Shown: positions 34,659 to 46,849 of the stretch, in pieces | Layout: each line of letters begins with the position of its first letter | Numbering within the stretch: position 1 is the first letter of the stretch | Source of the DNA: Spinellus fusiger | Lineage: Eukaryota > Mucoromycota > Mucoromycetes > Mucorales > Phycomycetaceae | Length of the DNA: 64,000 nt | NCBI GenBank assembly: GCA_025094145.1 | Contig: JALLLS010000035.1 | Location: 248,001 to 312,000, forward strand | Direction: 5' to 3' | Program-made: the position numbers and the translations under genes | Notes under the pieces: model-generated | What the model saw: only the letters and a program-made list of their open reading frames with translations | The model's database searches: none | Told to the model about the DNA's origin: nothing

Positions 34659-37364
34659 CATTACGAATGTATGATAGCGTAGGGCACACAAAATCCCATC
34701 CAAAAGCTTGGAAAAGTTACTGGAATGCTGATCTACAACAGTTAGCTGACCGTCGTCAAGAACTTTATCATTATAGACGACGGGTAGGTAATGATCTTGA
34801 ACGCATTGAAGCCCACTGCTTGTATGAAGAAGCGTGTGTAGCGTTGAAATAGGCTACAAGGAAGGTACAACGACAAACCTGGCATGTATCTTGTGATCAA
34901 GTCCGTAAGAGCTTAACAGAGATGACAAGTGCTGTGAAAGGAATGAGGCTGCGGAGACGTTTGCCAATTTCCCTGCCATCTCCAGAGGACCCTCGGCATG
35001 CTGCCAATCGCATGATTGACCACCTAGAGAGAGTGTTTGGTAGATCTACGGAAAGACAGGAGCTTCAAGAGTGTATTCTCCAAGACAACCCAGTCCCATG
35101 GGACGTAGACTTTATTCACTCTGCTATTCGAAGGATGCTAAATTGAAAAGCACCAGGCATTGATCATATTAGAGCAGAAATGCTCAAACCCCTAGCTCGA
35201 GTGCTAGTGCCTCTGTTACATCAGATCTTCATATTGTGTTGAAGATGGTCGTGGACGCCTGTGGCCTGGAGAACAGCACAGGTGGTACCTATTTACAAAA
35301 ACAATGGAGAGCAGGATGACCCTAGTAACTATTGGCCTATTAGCTTGACATTGGTGTTTCGTAAGCTCTTAGAAAGATGTATAGCTGGGGAGCTCTTTTT
35401 GACCATGCCTGCATTGGACATGGCTCAAGGTGGATTTTACACTCGTCGTGGAACTCTAGACCAGGCCCTCTGTCTCCACGAACTTATGGGGTTGTACGCT
35501 GCCCAAGGATCAGGAGGGCAAGATCCAAAACCTCCAGTCGTCGTCTTCCTAGACATTAAAGCTGCATATGATAGTGTGGAGCGCTCTGTCCTATGGGAGT
35601 CGCTGATGCCCTTCGTGTCTCAGCCGTTGCTCTTGCTACTAAAGAGCTTGTTTGATGACATTGTGGTGAATGTGGTTCTGAAAAATGTAGCATCCGGGAC
35701 ATTTCACCTAAACGAGGAGTCTTACAGGGTAGTATTCTTTCTCCATTCCTTTATTCTATCTTCATTGATACTCTTCCACGTTTCTTGAGGTTTGCTTCGG
35801 TATTCCCAATACTGGTTGATATGTACCCACCTACCATGGGACGGTCTATTCATCTCTGTGCTCGAAATCCTTTTTCTTTTGCTTCCCCACAGGCAACTGT
35901 TCACACATTGCTTGACGAGTTACAGAATTCCCTTCACAATCCTTTTCCTACTTCTACAGTTTCGGATGACTCTTCTGAGTCGTCAGATTCCTCTTACAGT
36001 CCGTCTCATGTCACTGTTACCTGGGCTCCTGTGAATTGTTTGTTGTATGCTGATGATGTGGCTCTTATGGGCTGCCCAGAAGATATACATCGAATGCTGG
36101 CACTTGCCGAAATTCACTCGACCCTCCTTGGTTACAAATGGACTCCCTCCAAATGTGTACTCAATGCCCCGGTCAATGTGCCGTCTTATCTCTATGGCAA
36201 CGAGCTTTTAACCTGTGATACTTTCAAGTACATTGGCATCCCCTTTTCACGTCAAAGTATTAACCAAGACGCACTTTTCTCACACTCACAAGTCAAGGCA
36301 ATTGCAGTAATGCATAAGCTGAGAGGAATGGGTGTAAACATGTATGGCTTTGGGATTACAGCAGTCATAAGAGCTTATACTGTTTTTGTTCGGCCTATTA
36401 TTGAGTATGGGTTAGCTATTTGTAATGTCAATAGACTAGGCATCCACCCGCTACAAATATGTCAGTCTGCTTGTCTGAGACTTTGTCTTGCTAGATCTGC
36501 TACTGCTAGGTTTGGAAGGATTCAGGTTGCTCAATTAGCCGCCCTCCCTAACATATACTCTCGTTTCCTTTATCTCCAAGCCAAATTTGTTGAACACGCA
36601 GCTACCCTTCCTGAAGACACCTTCCTCTGGTGCCTTGTCCCGCAGCTTGAAGCACCCCAGAGTAAAGCCAGGTGGATTAAGCTACGTGGTAATGTACTCT
36701 GGCAAAATGCTCAAAGAATAGGACGGGCTCACAACCTTCCTAAATATCCATTAAAAGTAGCTTATCTTGAACGTCTTCAAAGTAAAATTACTAGTCTAGT
36801 GCGTGATAAGAATTCGTTAGTGGGGGGTAGATTGTTCATTGAGGCTGCTGATGGGTGTGTTGATCAGGAAAACCAACGCTGTCATAGAGTGCAAAGGACT
36901 CCTTCAGCAACAGACACTGTCTCCTCACTTCTCCTCCGATCTCTCCTCTACCACCCATTCTTAACCCGTTTAGCAAAGCCAGAAGCTGCCAGGGTAGTTG
37001 CTGTATTTGTGTCCTCAGGATTGCCCTAGTTGCTCTAAGTATCCCTCGTTGGATTTCGAATTACCATAAGATGACGGTTATCTTTTTGGTGCCCTGGTTT
37101 CCTTGCTGACTTTATGGCCTTTTTGGATGTCTATTCATAATTCTCATTTTACCATCATTTCTCATTTTTCATTATTTTTCCCTCATTTGAGGTTTTGTAT
37201 TTCTCTGTCCTTCTATTTCTAATTCATTTGCATTTTTTTTCACTTTTGTATTTGAAGTGTTTATATGTTTATTCTTATTTTTCTCAAAAGTTCTCATAGG
37301 GTGGCTAAAATGCCCAATGCGCGAATAGCAACCTACGCCCAAAAATAAAAAATACTTTGAACTG
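34659..37364 (+). mobile_element. Non-LTR retrotransposon (LINE), 5'-truncated, mutated
   Basis: A reverse transcriptase can be read in order: a fingers region (VPIYKNNGEQDDPSNYWPIS), then DIKAAYDSVERSVLW, a frameshift at about 35730, and the active-site CLLYADDVALMG in the 35785-37029 frame (414 aa), followed by the thumb and a C-terminal part without an evident RNase H. There are in-frame stops at about 34850, 35145 and 35240 and no 5' endonuclease, so the copy is 5'-truncated and dead. The 3' UTR (37030-37364) ends in aatactttgaact. The same tail occurs at 42913-43370 and 52000-52165. Confidence 0.88.
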
Positions 37365-37366
37365 TA

Positions 37367-38580
37367 CAGCCACACAGAATTAGAAAGTATACGACCCCAT
37401 AATTTATACATTTTTAAACATGATTCTTTTTCTTTTTACCACAGAATCGCATTCCATTAATCAATGTCAAATGTAAAACGCAGAATCCTCAACTAAAAAC
37501 TCAATAGGTTATGATAAGCTTGAAGAAAAAGAGTAATGGGGTGTTTATTGGCTTAAAAAAGAAAATTACTCCATGGGTAGCATTTCAAAGGTCGTTGGCA
37601 TTAGCAAGTCCACTGTCCAGAATATTATTAGTAGAATCATGACTAATGGTACACCTCTACCAAGACCTAGTTCTGGTTCACCAAAAAAACTTAACGAGAG
37701 AGACCACAGACAACTCGAGGCCATTCTAAGAGGCAACCCATTTGCCTTCTATAACTACATAAATCTGGAACTTAAGGCACATGAGATAATCATCTGTAGA
37801 GTAATATTCATCAAATAGATCCATCAGATTGGATTTGGTTCCTACTTTGAAGCACACAAGCCAAGGTTGTCTGAAGAAAACATGAAGAAAAGACTTCGTT
37901 GGGTGAAGGAACGGGTCAATTGGACTCCTGAGGACTGGAGACGCGTTGTATGGTCTGATGAGTCACAGTTTGAAGTAGAGGGTTGCCAGGGAGAAACAAG
38001 AGTAATTCGAAAGATTAGAGAAAGATACAAGGCTGCTCATATCATACCTACAACCAAATGGGGGAAAGGCAGCATAATGATCTGGAGCTGTTTCTGATCT
38101 GGTGGATTTGGGCCTTTGGTTTTTATTGGTGGTAGTGTAAATCAGAACGTATATGTCAACATTTTGGCAAAAAAATTTCTGTCATGGTTCATTAAATTAA
38201 ATGATAAAGAGGATAAGGACATTATATTCCAAGAAGATGAGGCTAGCTGCCATACAGGTGGCTATACAACATGGTGGAAAAATGCACATGCAATTAGGTG
38301 TTTTAATTAATGGCTTGCCCAAAGTCCTGATCTCAACCCCGTTGAACATATCTGGAGATGTCTTGATAACCTAATCAATGAAAATAGGGCCGTTATTAAT
38401 AATATTGATGAGCTCAAGACAGCTTTAGAAGAACCTTGGAGAAACATTCACGTCGATCTTGCCGAACGTTTAGTTGGCTCAATGAAGGATCGCTGCAAGG
38501 CAGTTATTGATGCCAAAGGTAACCCAAAAAAATATTAAATAGAATTTTTTTTTATATACATTAATATAAAAAATATGTTA
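37367..38580 (+). mobile_element. Tc1-like element, family B variant, inactivated
   Basis: Begins cagccacacagaattag after TA (37365-37366). The transposase frame reads, in order, HTH (SKVVGISKSTVQNIISRI), RRVVWSDESQFEVEG, QEDEASCHTGG and AQSPDLNPVEHIW, with stops at about 37816, 38095 and 38309. The right TIR is not recognisable and homology ends near 38580. The first 675 bp (37367-38041 or so) are identical to the reverse complement of 44951-45625. Confidence 0.85.
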
Positions 38581-38582
38581 AA

Positions 38583-39160
38583 CTAACTTTGTGTTGAATT
38601 TGAAGTCAATAGCCGTTGCTTAAACAGGCAAGTAGAGTTTGAAAAAGCCCATTTAGATAGTGAAAAAGCCTTTTAAAACACATTAGCCAATCTGTAATAA
38701 AGGGCACTAAGGTTATCAACAGAACCACTAGAGAGATGAATAGGTAGTAGTTCAGTCTCTAGCAGGGATGACGAAATAGAGTTTTGACACAAAGTCTGGC
38801 AAAAGGGAATCCAAGGGGTACGGGAGCGGGGACACAACACACAATTTGAACACAACTGGTAACTAGGCAAGTATTCTTTAAGCAATCCTTGCTTCTCTCA
38901 ATAGTTCCAACGGTACTTAACGTTAACAAAAAAGTTGATGATTTATTGAATGTTCAGATTATGTGGTTTTTATACACTGTTTTCCTTGTGTTGTTAGCTA
39001 TGTCTACTTTTATCTCATGCACCTCCAACACCGTGCATGCATGGCAAAGCGTCGACCATCCATACTATAGCCGAAGCTATATCACAAATCATAAGAATAT
39101 TGCGGTTTTATTCTCAAGACATTTCCTTATATATCCTAAAAATCTTTGGGTGTGTAGATG
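38583..39160 (+). repeat. Repeat R, copy 2, 3' part, split by a solo LTR
   Basis: 38583-38692 and 39087-39160 together match bases 150-325 of the window (shared cttaaacaggcaagtaga and cattagccaatc, then ataagaat and the cctta-tatatcc end). The solo LTR interrupts it exactly after aatc. Confidence 0.78.
38693..39086. mobile_element. Solo LTR with 4-bp target duplication
   Basis: A 394-bp insert that starts TGTAATAA and ends ATCACA, flanked on both sides by AATC (38689-38692 and 39087-39090). The empty site is visible in copy 1 of repeat R (agccaatcataag), which proves it is an insertion. TG...CA ends and a 4-bp duplication suit an LTR retrotransposon left as a solo LTR. No internal coding region is present and the family is unidentified. 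Confidence 0.8.
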
Positions 39161-39563
39161 AGTAGAAAGATTTCATTCAATCTAAAGAAAAAAGGTTAAA
39201 GTGGCCATATAATGAAAGTGTAACTACAAAATAGGTTGATAATATTTATTTATTTTTTACCTCTATTATACTTTTCATGTTTTTTTCCTCCATATTTGTT
39301 CCTTAATACTGACAATAAAGTTTAATTGGGTATTTAAAAACATTAAATGCGATAATGAGTTACATTCTGAAGTCTTTTCACAACGTCATGAAATGGTAAT
39401 AATTTAAACGTGGAATGTAAAATAAGTGTAGAAACAAAATGATAAGTATTATAAGGTTTATATATTCTTTCTTTATAGCTATAATTTTACGACATGATCA
39501 CTGAAATAGCTTTTATTAGTTGATAAACAGTTTGAAATATATAGCCAAAACTTTGCCGGGATA

Positions 39564-41177
39564 CACTATTTTCACTTATTATTGTCGCACTTTTAGAGAA
39601 AAATATGTCGCATTAATAAATTAAAATGTCGCATTAATAAATTAAAATTTGGCATAGTAAAAGATTTAAAACTGGCGTATTCTAAGTACTTGAGGCTTTC
39701 TTACATTTTACTTTTCTTAAAAAATGAATAACATTGTGCACGAAGACGGCCAAGGAAATATCTATAATGATGAAGGCATAGCCGTTACAGTAGTGGATAT
39801 GGAGGTAGACGAGGAAATGTACCCCATTGAGACGGTTACAAATTTCGGGATGTACCTTGACCTCAAACCACCCGAGAAGCCAGAGAGAAGAACTGTACAA
39901 CAATCCGTAGACAGAGATGTCAATACGGAAGAGGATAACAGAGCTCCTGGTATCCACAGGCATTACAAAGATTCCGAAAAAGAGCAGTTGTTTGTATTGA
40001 TTTATGAAAGGGGTATGAGCGTCAGAGCTGCTGCGCTGAAACTTTAAATCCACCCACGCACTGCTCAGCGATGGTACTCAAACGATCAGCAGAATCTTCA
40101 GACATTCATTGCCAGAAAAGAAGGTAGTGGAAGGCCAGTTGGTAGACCAGCACTACTGGACGATAGCCAGAAAAGATTTTTGGTCGATTTATTGGACGAT
40201 CAGCCCTCTTTAGTCCTGGAATCAAATGATGGAGAGTTTGAGAACGTCTTTTATTGATTTGGAGATATCAAAAATAGCTCTACAATTTCATCACCAGAAA
40301 TTGTAAGATCAGTCTGAAAAGAGCCCATTTTCATTCAGTTGATCGTAATAGTCCTGAAAAGATCAAGAATCGAAAGGAGTGGGTACAGAAATGGATAGAG
40401 ACAGAAATGGACTACATGAGCAACTGTGTCTTTATAGATGAGGCGGCATTCCACATCAACATGAAGCGTACCTTTGCTTGGTCAAAATTAGGTACTCGTG
40501 CAGTAGTAAAAGTACCAAGAACGAGGGCCAAAACAACAATTATTATGGGAGCAACATCTGCTCAAGGCCTTGTCAACATAAAAGTAAGACGGCCTCGAAT
40601 GTTGCCTGTTTCAAAGAAGAGAAGAACTACTGGATCTGGTTGGCCTTCTCAAAAACAAAGCAAAGGCACTGTTACTGGCCACTATATCAATTTCTTGAGC
40701 GATACAATGGATGTCATGGACAATTATCCAGATGTTTTCAAGGATAATTACTTGATTATGGACAACGCCCCCATCCACATGAATGAAGACATTAAAAGCT
40801 TCATTGAAGGCCGTGGGTACAAGTGTGTTTATCTTCCCCCTTACTCACCAGAGTTGAATCCCATTGAGCAATTCTGGTCTGTTTGCAAAAGCAAGTTAAA
40901 AAGAGAAAGACTCTTGGAAGAAGAAACTCTGTCATCTAGAATCGCCGATGCATCTAACCAAGTTCTTCTCGGTGACCTCAGAGGGTTTTGCAAATACTCT
41001 GTCGATAGATTTGAGGATTGCTTACAAGAGAAGCCTCTTTAAAAATAAAACATTTATGTCGCATTTGTCGCATCCAACTTATACACCATTTTTTAATTTA
41101 TTAATGCGACAAGTTTTTTTCCACTTGTGCGACATTTTTTTTTTCCAAAAGTGCGACAATAATAAGTGAAAATAGTA
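39564..41177 (+). mobile_element. IS630-like long-TIR element E1
   Basis: A 1.6-kb element between TA dinucleotides. The left end, cactattttcacttattatt, and the reversed right end match over about 65 bp and contain repeated tgtcgca units separated by A/T runs. It carries a DDE transposase of the same family as E2 and E3. Confidence 0.86.
39724..41042 (+). pseudogene. E1 transposase (IS630/Tc1-type DDE), broken
   Basis: The N-terminal 107 aa end at a stop (40045). The middle part needs two frameshifts (about 40212 and 40285). The C-terminal 211 aa (40407-41042) is open and holds the catalytic block: CVFIDEAAFH, LIMDNAPIH and YSPELNPIEQFW. The N-terminal part shares EVDEEMYPIETVTNF and LDLKPPEKP with E2, and GSGRPVGRP is readable between. 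All three catalytic acids remain but the reading frame is broken. Confidence 0.85.
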
Positions 41178-41444
41178 TATAGAAATAAGAAAACGGAATA
41201 TGGAAAAGAAACATACGATTTGGAGTTTGAATTAAAGAAAACATTCGCTATATTTCGCCTTACGAAATATTTTGCCCAATTTGTTAATACTGCTGTAGGC
41301 TATCAATTAAGTCAAGTCTACTCGATACTTTATGGTATATCCATCAGCCGGTAGCTTTCTCATTGATGCCGCTAATGGTTGTGCTAAGTGATAACACTGG
41401 TATTACCATAGAGTATAAAAAATTATCCAACAATAAACACTATA

Positions 41445-42911
41445 CAGTATTTCTCGAAATTATTCACGCACTTGACGAAAAAAAATCACGCACTTGAAAA
41501 AAAAATCACGCACTAACTAAAAAAAAATTCAAGCATAAATATAAGAAAAAATTCAAGCACAAAATGAATAAAAATTCGTGCAAAGTTAAAATTACGCTTG
41601 CTTTGCTTTTATTAAGAACAACAAAATATTTTTGAGATGTCAACCTTTTATTATGACGATGGCGAAGGGATATTGACGGACGAAAACGGAAATAAAGCCA
41701 TTGAATACAAGATGGAGGTTGACAATGAGCAATATCCTCTCACTTCAATAACTACTTTTACCTCTTACCTGGATTTCAAACCTCCAGAGAAGTCACTGAA
41801 AATGACTAAAACCAAAGAAAAACCTTCCAGCTCGAAAGAAACCAATTCTGATATAAAAAAAAAAGATAGGACATGCCGGAAATACAAAAAGGAAGACATG
41901 GAAAATTTTTATTTCTTGGTGTTTGAGAAGAACATATCCATTCGTGGCGCTGCTAGAGAATTAAAAATACCTCCGGGTACTGCTCAAACATGGCATACTA
42001 AAGGAGTAGAAAGTCTAGAAAAAGGCGAAGATCTATGCTTAAGAAAACCAGGAAGCGGTAGACCTGTTGGGAGACCATTGACGATAAACTCTGAACAAAA
42101 AGAGTATCGTATAGATCTCATAGATCAAAAGCCAAGCATTGTTTTAGATGAGATGATGGAGGATCTTACTAATCGTTTTACAGATCTGGAAATATCAAGA
42201 TCCTCTCTCCACAAGTTTATTACTACTAAATGCAATATATCACTGAAAAGAGCTCACTTCCAGCCCGAAGAGCGCAATAGTGATACGAAGATAGAAGCTA
42301 GATTCCAATGGGTTACTGAGATTTTGAAGACTGATATTGATTATTTGAGCAATTGCGTCTTTATCGATGAGTCTAGTTTCAACATCAACATGAAGCGAAG
42401 TATGGCATGGGCCACGGTAGGAGAGACACCAGTAGTGCAAGTTCCCAAGACAAGAGCAAAATCGCATACCATCATAGGAGCTATATCCCATTTAGGCGTG
42501 ATAAATATACAACTGAAGACCCCAAAGGTCATAGCTCTTTCAAAAAAGAGAAAAGGGCCTGGTGGAGCTACCAAAAAACCAGAGAAAGGAAAAGGAGGAA
42601 CCGTAACTGGACATTATTTCAACTTTGTGGCTGAAACAATAAGTATTATGAATCAATACGAAGAGTTCAAGGGACATTATCTAATAATGGACAATTGTCC
42701 TATTCATAATCATGGTGATATCAGAAAGTATATTGAATTGTTTAAACAGAAAGCCGATTTAATAAACATCAATGCACGAATTTTTATTCATTTTGTGCTT
42801 GAATTTTTTCTTATATTTATGCTTGAATTTTTTTTTAGTTAGTGCGTGATTTTTTTTTTCAAGTGCGTGATTTTTTTTCGTCAAGTGCGTGAATAATTTC
42901 GAGAAATACTG
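41445..42911 (+). mobile_element. IS630-like long-TIR element E2, 3'-deleted
   Basis: TA-flanked, with ends cagtatttctcgaaattatt in inverted orientation. The TIRs are about 125 bp and nearly identical, built of repeated atcacgcactt and attcaagca units with A-rich spacers. It is inserted into the second LINE copy. The interior lacks the 3' end of its transposase gene. Confidence 0.9.
41637..42842 (+). pseudogene. E2 transposase, truncated at the third catalytic residue
   Basis: A 401-aa open frame. The N-terminus has EVDNEQYPLTSITTF and LDFKPPEKS, then an HTH (GAARELKIPPGTAQTW), GSGRPVGRP, the first Asp in CVFIDESSFN and the second in LIMDNCPIH. The frame then runs from IRKYIE straight into the TIR, so the NPIE block carrying the last catalytic acid is deleted. 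The product could bind TIRs but should not catalyse transposition. Confidence 0.85.
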
Positions 42912-43499
42912 TATCTTCTATCTTTCTCTGATTTTTCCTCTACCATCCACTCTCAGCTCGTTCAAAAAAGTCAGAAACTGGTATTGTAGCTACTACATGT
43001 AACCCTATGATCGTTTGAGTTTCTCCTATTGGGTTTCGGATTACTATAGGATGATGGCTGTCTTTGTGGTGTTTTGTTTTGCTAAATCTATAGCCTTTTG
43101 AATGTCTTGTTCCTTATCATCAATTAATTTCATTCTCATTTATTTTTCCTCGTTTTTCTCTCATTTCGAGGTTTTATGCACTTTTATCTTTCTGCTTATT
43201 TTATCTTTATCTTTATCCATTTTTCAATCTTATATTTGAAGTTTTTCTATCTATATCATCAAACACTCAGAAACTCTTATAGAGTGGCTATCAGGCTTAA
43301 TACGCAAATAACACCTATATCACTCGAGAATACAAATGAAAATAAAGTGACCAGGAAAATGTAGTCGGATATTTTAAAACGCAGATTTTCTTCTCTAGAT
43401 TCATACTTTATCTTAATAGTATTATAACTTTATGAATCCATTAGATAAAGACGTAAAGCTTTCAATTCATAAAGATGGTGTTGTTGATAATACATAACA

Positions 43500-44135
43500 G
43501 CAGTTTTTGATTATAAAACTCCTTAGTAACTACCATTGGTCTTTGGCATCTATCACAGCCTGTCATCTCCGTCCCATGCTGGTAATGAGGGTATCTGTTA
43601 CTTTAGATATCATGCCTCATTCCAGCATCAGGACAGTCTCTCCACTAAAACAGCCTCATACCATCACTCTACCACCTCCAAATTTCCTTTTTTCAGAATA
43701 TTCTTAGGCTCAAAGGCTTTAATATGTTGCTTGATAACTTTTGTACCCCTGTCATAGCTCATCAGCTCCATCCTGGACTCATCGGACCAGACTATCTCCT
43801 GTCACCGCTCATAGGTTCAGTCTAAATGTTCTCCTTGTTAAGAACATTCTTAACCATTAGCCTTAACAAATGGAATCACAATTCATCAAGGTACTTCTTT
43901 AAGGTTGGTTTTGAGACCTTAATGGCCATGTCCGCTGTGATGGCTTGCTTGGTCTGCTGAGGATTACTCAAAACTGTTCTACATAAAGATCTAAGGGCCC
44001 TATCATCGATTTTTCTCTTGCGGCCACTCTTTGGAGAATGGCTGAGCGAGTCTCGAATCCAGTATATTTCCCATACATCTCTGGGGTCTTTTCAAAGATG
44101 TTTAATGTGTTGGATGATTGAGACATTATAAATAA
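43500..44135 (-). mobile_element. Tc1-like element relic, family A type
   Basis: On the minus strand a frame from 44126 reads MSQSSNTLNIFEKTPEMYG and continues to GRKRKIDDRALRSL and KQAITADMAIKVSK, an HTH-type N-terminus. The low-coordinate end (tgtcatctccgtcccatgctgg) matches the transposase C-terminal region of the element at 7366. The middle is deleted and TIRs are not recognisable. Confidence 0.68.
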
Positions 44136-44443
44136 AATAGGTTTATGAAAAGAGAAAAGAATAGCGTATGTTATCTTTTAATATAAAAATAGCCCAGAAT
44201 TTGAAATTATCGATTACTTTTCTTTCATCACTTTAGTTGATCTATTCATAGAGAATCTTTAAAGTCGAAACACGACAAGGTCCTTCATGATTGATATGTG
44301 AATAAACAGCTATCAATTATTAGCATATTATTATTATTATGAAACACAATTGAGGGTTTATAGAATATAGACACGCTTATCTCTTCCAACTTTGCCAAAA
44401 GCTGTTCATGCTAGGTCGATTTCTGCTCGAGGGTGTGACTATA

Positions 44444-45625
44444 TTCACACCCAATTGAATTGAATACTTTTGAAAATAAATATCATAGCAAAATGACATG
44501 TTCAACATTAAATAAAACAATTTACATTTGATATAGAAGCCTCAAGATTAAGCACACAAAAACTCAAGATATTTATTTATAGAAAATAAAATAATAGTAG
44601 AAATTAGTATTTTGTATGATCTCCTTTGGCATCAATGACTGTCTGGTATCTGTCAGTCATACATTGAACTCATCGTTGTGCAAGTTCAACACCAACTCTC
44701 TCCCACTCTTCTGCAAGTAGAGCCCTCAAACTTTTTACATTGGTAATAGATGCTTTTCTTTTTTCAATTAATTTTTCCAAGGCATATCAGACATATTCAA
44801 TTGGAGTTAAGTCAAAACTTTGTTTAGGATAGTAATCAGAGCACTCTAATTTGATGCGTTTTATTCTACTATCTGACATAGTCTCTAGTAGGATAGCTAG
44901 TACCCTTTTATTGTAACAGAAACTCACTGTTCTTCCTTATGTTATAATTATATGAGCAGCCTTGTATCTTTCTCTAATCTTTCGAATTACTCTTGTTTCT
45001 CCCTGGCAACCCTCTACTTCAAACTGTGACTCATCAGACCATACAACGCGTCTCCAGTCCTCAGGAGTCCAATTGACCCGTTCCTTCACCCAACGAAGTC
45101 TTTTCTTCATGTTTTCTTCAGACAACCTTGGCTTGTGTGCTTCAAAGTAGGAACCAAATCCAATCTGATGGATCTATTTGATGAATATTACTCTACAGAT
45201 GATTATCTCATGTGCCTTAAGTTCCAGATTTATGTAGTTATAGAAGGCAAATGGGTTGCCTCTTAGAATGGCCTCGAGTTGTCTGTGGTCTCTCTCGTTA
45301 AGTTTTTTTGGTGAACCAGAACTAGGTCTTGGTAGAGGTGTACCATTAGTCATGATTCTACTAATAATATTCTGGACAGTGGACTTGCTAATGCCAACGA
45401 CCTTTGAAATGCTACCCATGGAGTAATTTTCTTTTTTAAGCCAATAAACACCCCATTACTCTTTTTCTTCAAGCTTATCATAACCTATTGAGTTTTTAGT
45501 TGAGGATTCTGCGTTTTACATTTGACATTGATTAATGGAATGCGATTCTGTGGTAAAAAGAAAAAGAATCATGTTTAAAAATGTATAAATTATGGGGTCG
45601 TATACTTTCTAATTCTGTGTGGCTG
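44444..45625 (-). mobile_element. Chimeric Tc1-like element (family B 3' half joined to an identical copy of the 37367 5' half)
   Basis: 45625-44951 is the exact reverse complement of 37367-38041, including both stop codons in it. From 44950 down to 44444 it instead follows the family B copies at 23735 and 50208, ending in a TIR of the type ttcacacccaattgaattg. TA flanks it at 45626-45627. The central part of the transposase, with the second catalytic Asp, is missing. See findings for the rearrangement this implies. Confidence 0.85.
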
Positions 45626-45627
45626 TA

Positions 45628-45742
45628 GAACAAGAATTACACCAAAATTACAACTCAGTCACTGATATTCTTCTCTCAACATGTGTTATCCTTAAGCCCA
45701 CACTATTTGCAGCATAAGACTGCTTAAGAAAGATGTTTATTA
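45628..45742 (-). repeat. Repeat R, copy 3, 5' part only
   Basis: The reverse complement matches window bases 1-130 (ctgcaaatagtgtgggctta, then aatatcagtgactgagt). It stops exactly at the TA where the Tc1-like element begins, and the equivalent uninterrupted sequence is in copy 1 (gttctatttc). Confidence 0.78.
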
Positions 45743-46784
45743 TAAGACACACACTGAATTAACTCTAGTGGTCATTGTCCATAAAATATAACCAAATTCA
45801 CTTACATTGAGAACTGTATAGTCATTTATTGACTCAATATTAATAATCACTTCAGTAACTATGTTATTGTAACTGTTATTAACAGTGGTGCTTAATGATA
45901 ACAAAGCACTATTTCTAATACTGTCCTTTAGGTTCAAGGCAAATAGAGTGTGAATTGTTTGACTTGTAAATTTGACATGAATTTGACTTGTGGATTTTGA
46001 CTTGTAAATTTTATGAGTGGAGACTAGTGTATACCCCACCAGAATAGAGAGAGAAATTATTATTTGTTTTGATATTCCCCTCCTTTTGTTATTTCTCACA
46101 CTGTACATACAACTTAACGCCTAAGTACTCGTAAAGATGAGCATAAATAAACAAGGCAATGTGCCATTATTAACAAAGAGAAACAATAGAAGGTGATAGA
46201 AACTACTAAGGACTATTCTTGAGATAAAAAGGTAAGCAGTATCTTTATCTGGGCTTAAGCTCATTACAACCCACAAGACATAGTACTGGCTCTTCTAATA
46301 GATGATATATGACTCATTATTCTCAAGACAAGTATTAAGTACAAGGTAAGCATATTATCTCTCTTGATTGAATTATTACTAATACACTCTTCTGTTATTA
46401 GATAAGTTAAGACTATTTCTCAAGTTAGTCTTAGGTGGTCTTCTTTCTATACTGTCTAAGGTGTCTAGGCTGTCTAGGGTATACTCCTGAGCATAGTTAT
46501 CTATCTTCCAAGGATAAATCACAAGGCCTTTAGGTTGTCGATTCTATTGCTATGAAGGAGTGCACTTAGGCAGTAGCTATATTCATAATATAGTATTAGC
46601 TATACTATTATAATAAACAATTTTATTCATAAACAATATATTCCATTGATAATACAATCTGATAGTGAGATATCCTATAAAAAGAAATAATGATTTAAAT
46701 ACTTGCGAACCTTTGATTTTAAACACAGTTACGTATAACGTGCGTTTTTTTCGGTCCCAAAAGGAAGGATATATCACCGCTTAA
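45743..46784. other. Spacer without supported gene
   Basis: A 122-aa minus-strand frame (46108-45740) is open but unrecognised and Ser/Asn/Thr/Ile-rich; it is not called as a gene. Near 46795-46815 the terminal motif of repeat R (tctcctggtgtgta) appears. Confidence 0.45.
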
Positions 46785-46849
46785 AGGCCAGAAAAATCTC
46801 CTGGTGTGTACATTAATACATTTTGAACTAACTATTTTTACTATTGTTT

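Larger units (their letters stand above)
41178..43370 (+). mobile_element. Second LINE copy, decayed, split by E2
   Basis: Segments 41178-41444 and 42912-43370 align to the 3' part of the LINE at 34659-37364, for example gatgccgctaatggttgtg with the gctgctgatgggtgtg region, and ttcctctaccatcca with cctctaccacccattc. The tail is similarly structured (cgaggttttatgc). The copy is heavily mutated, and its left part is cut by E1 at 41177. Confidence 0.72.
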
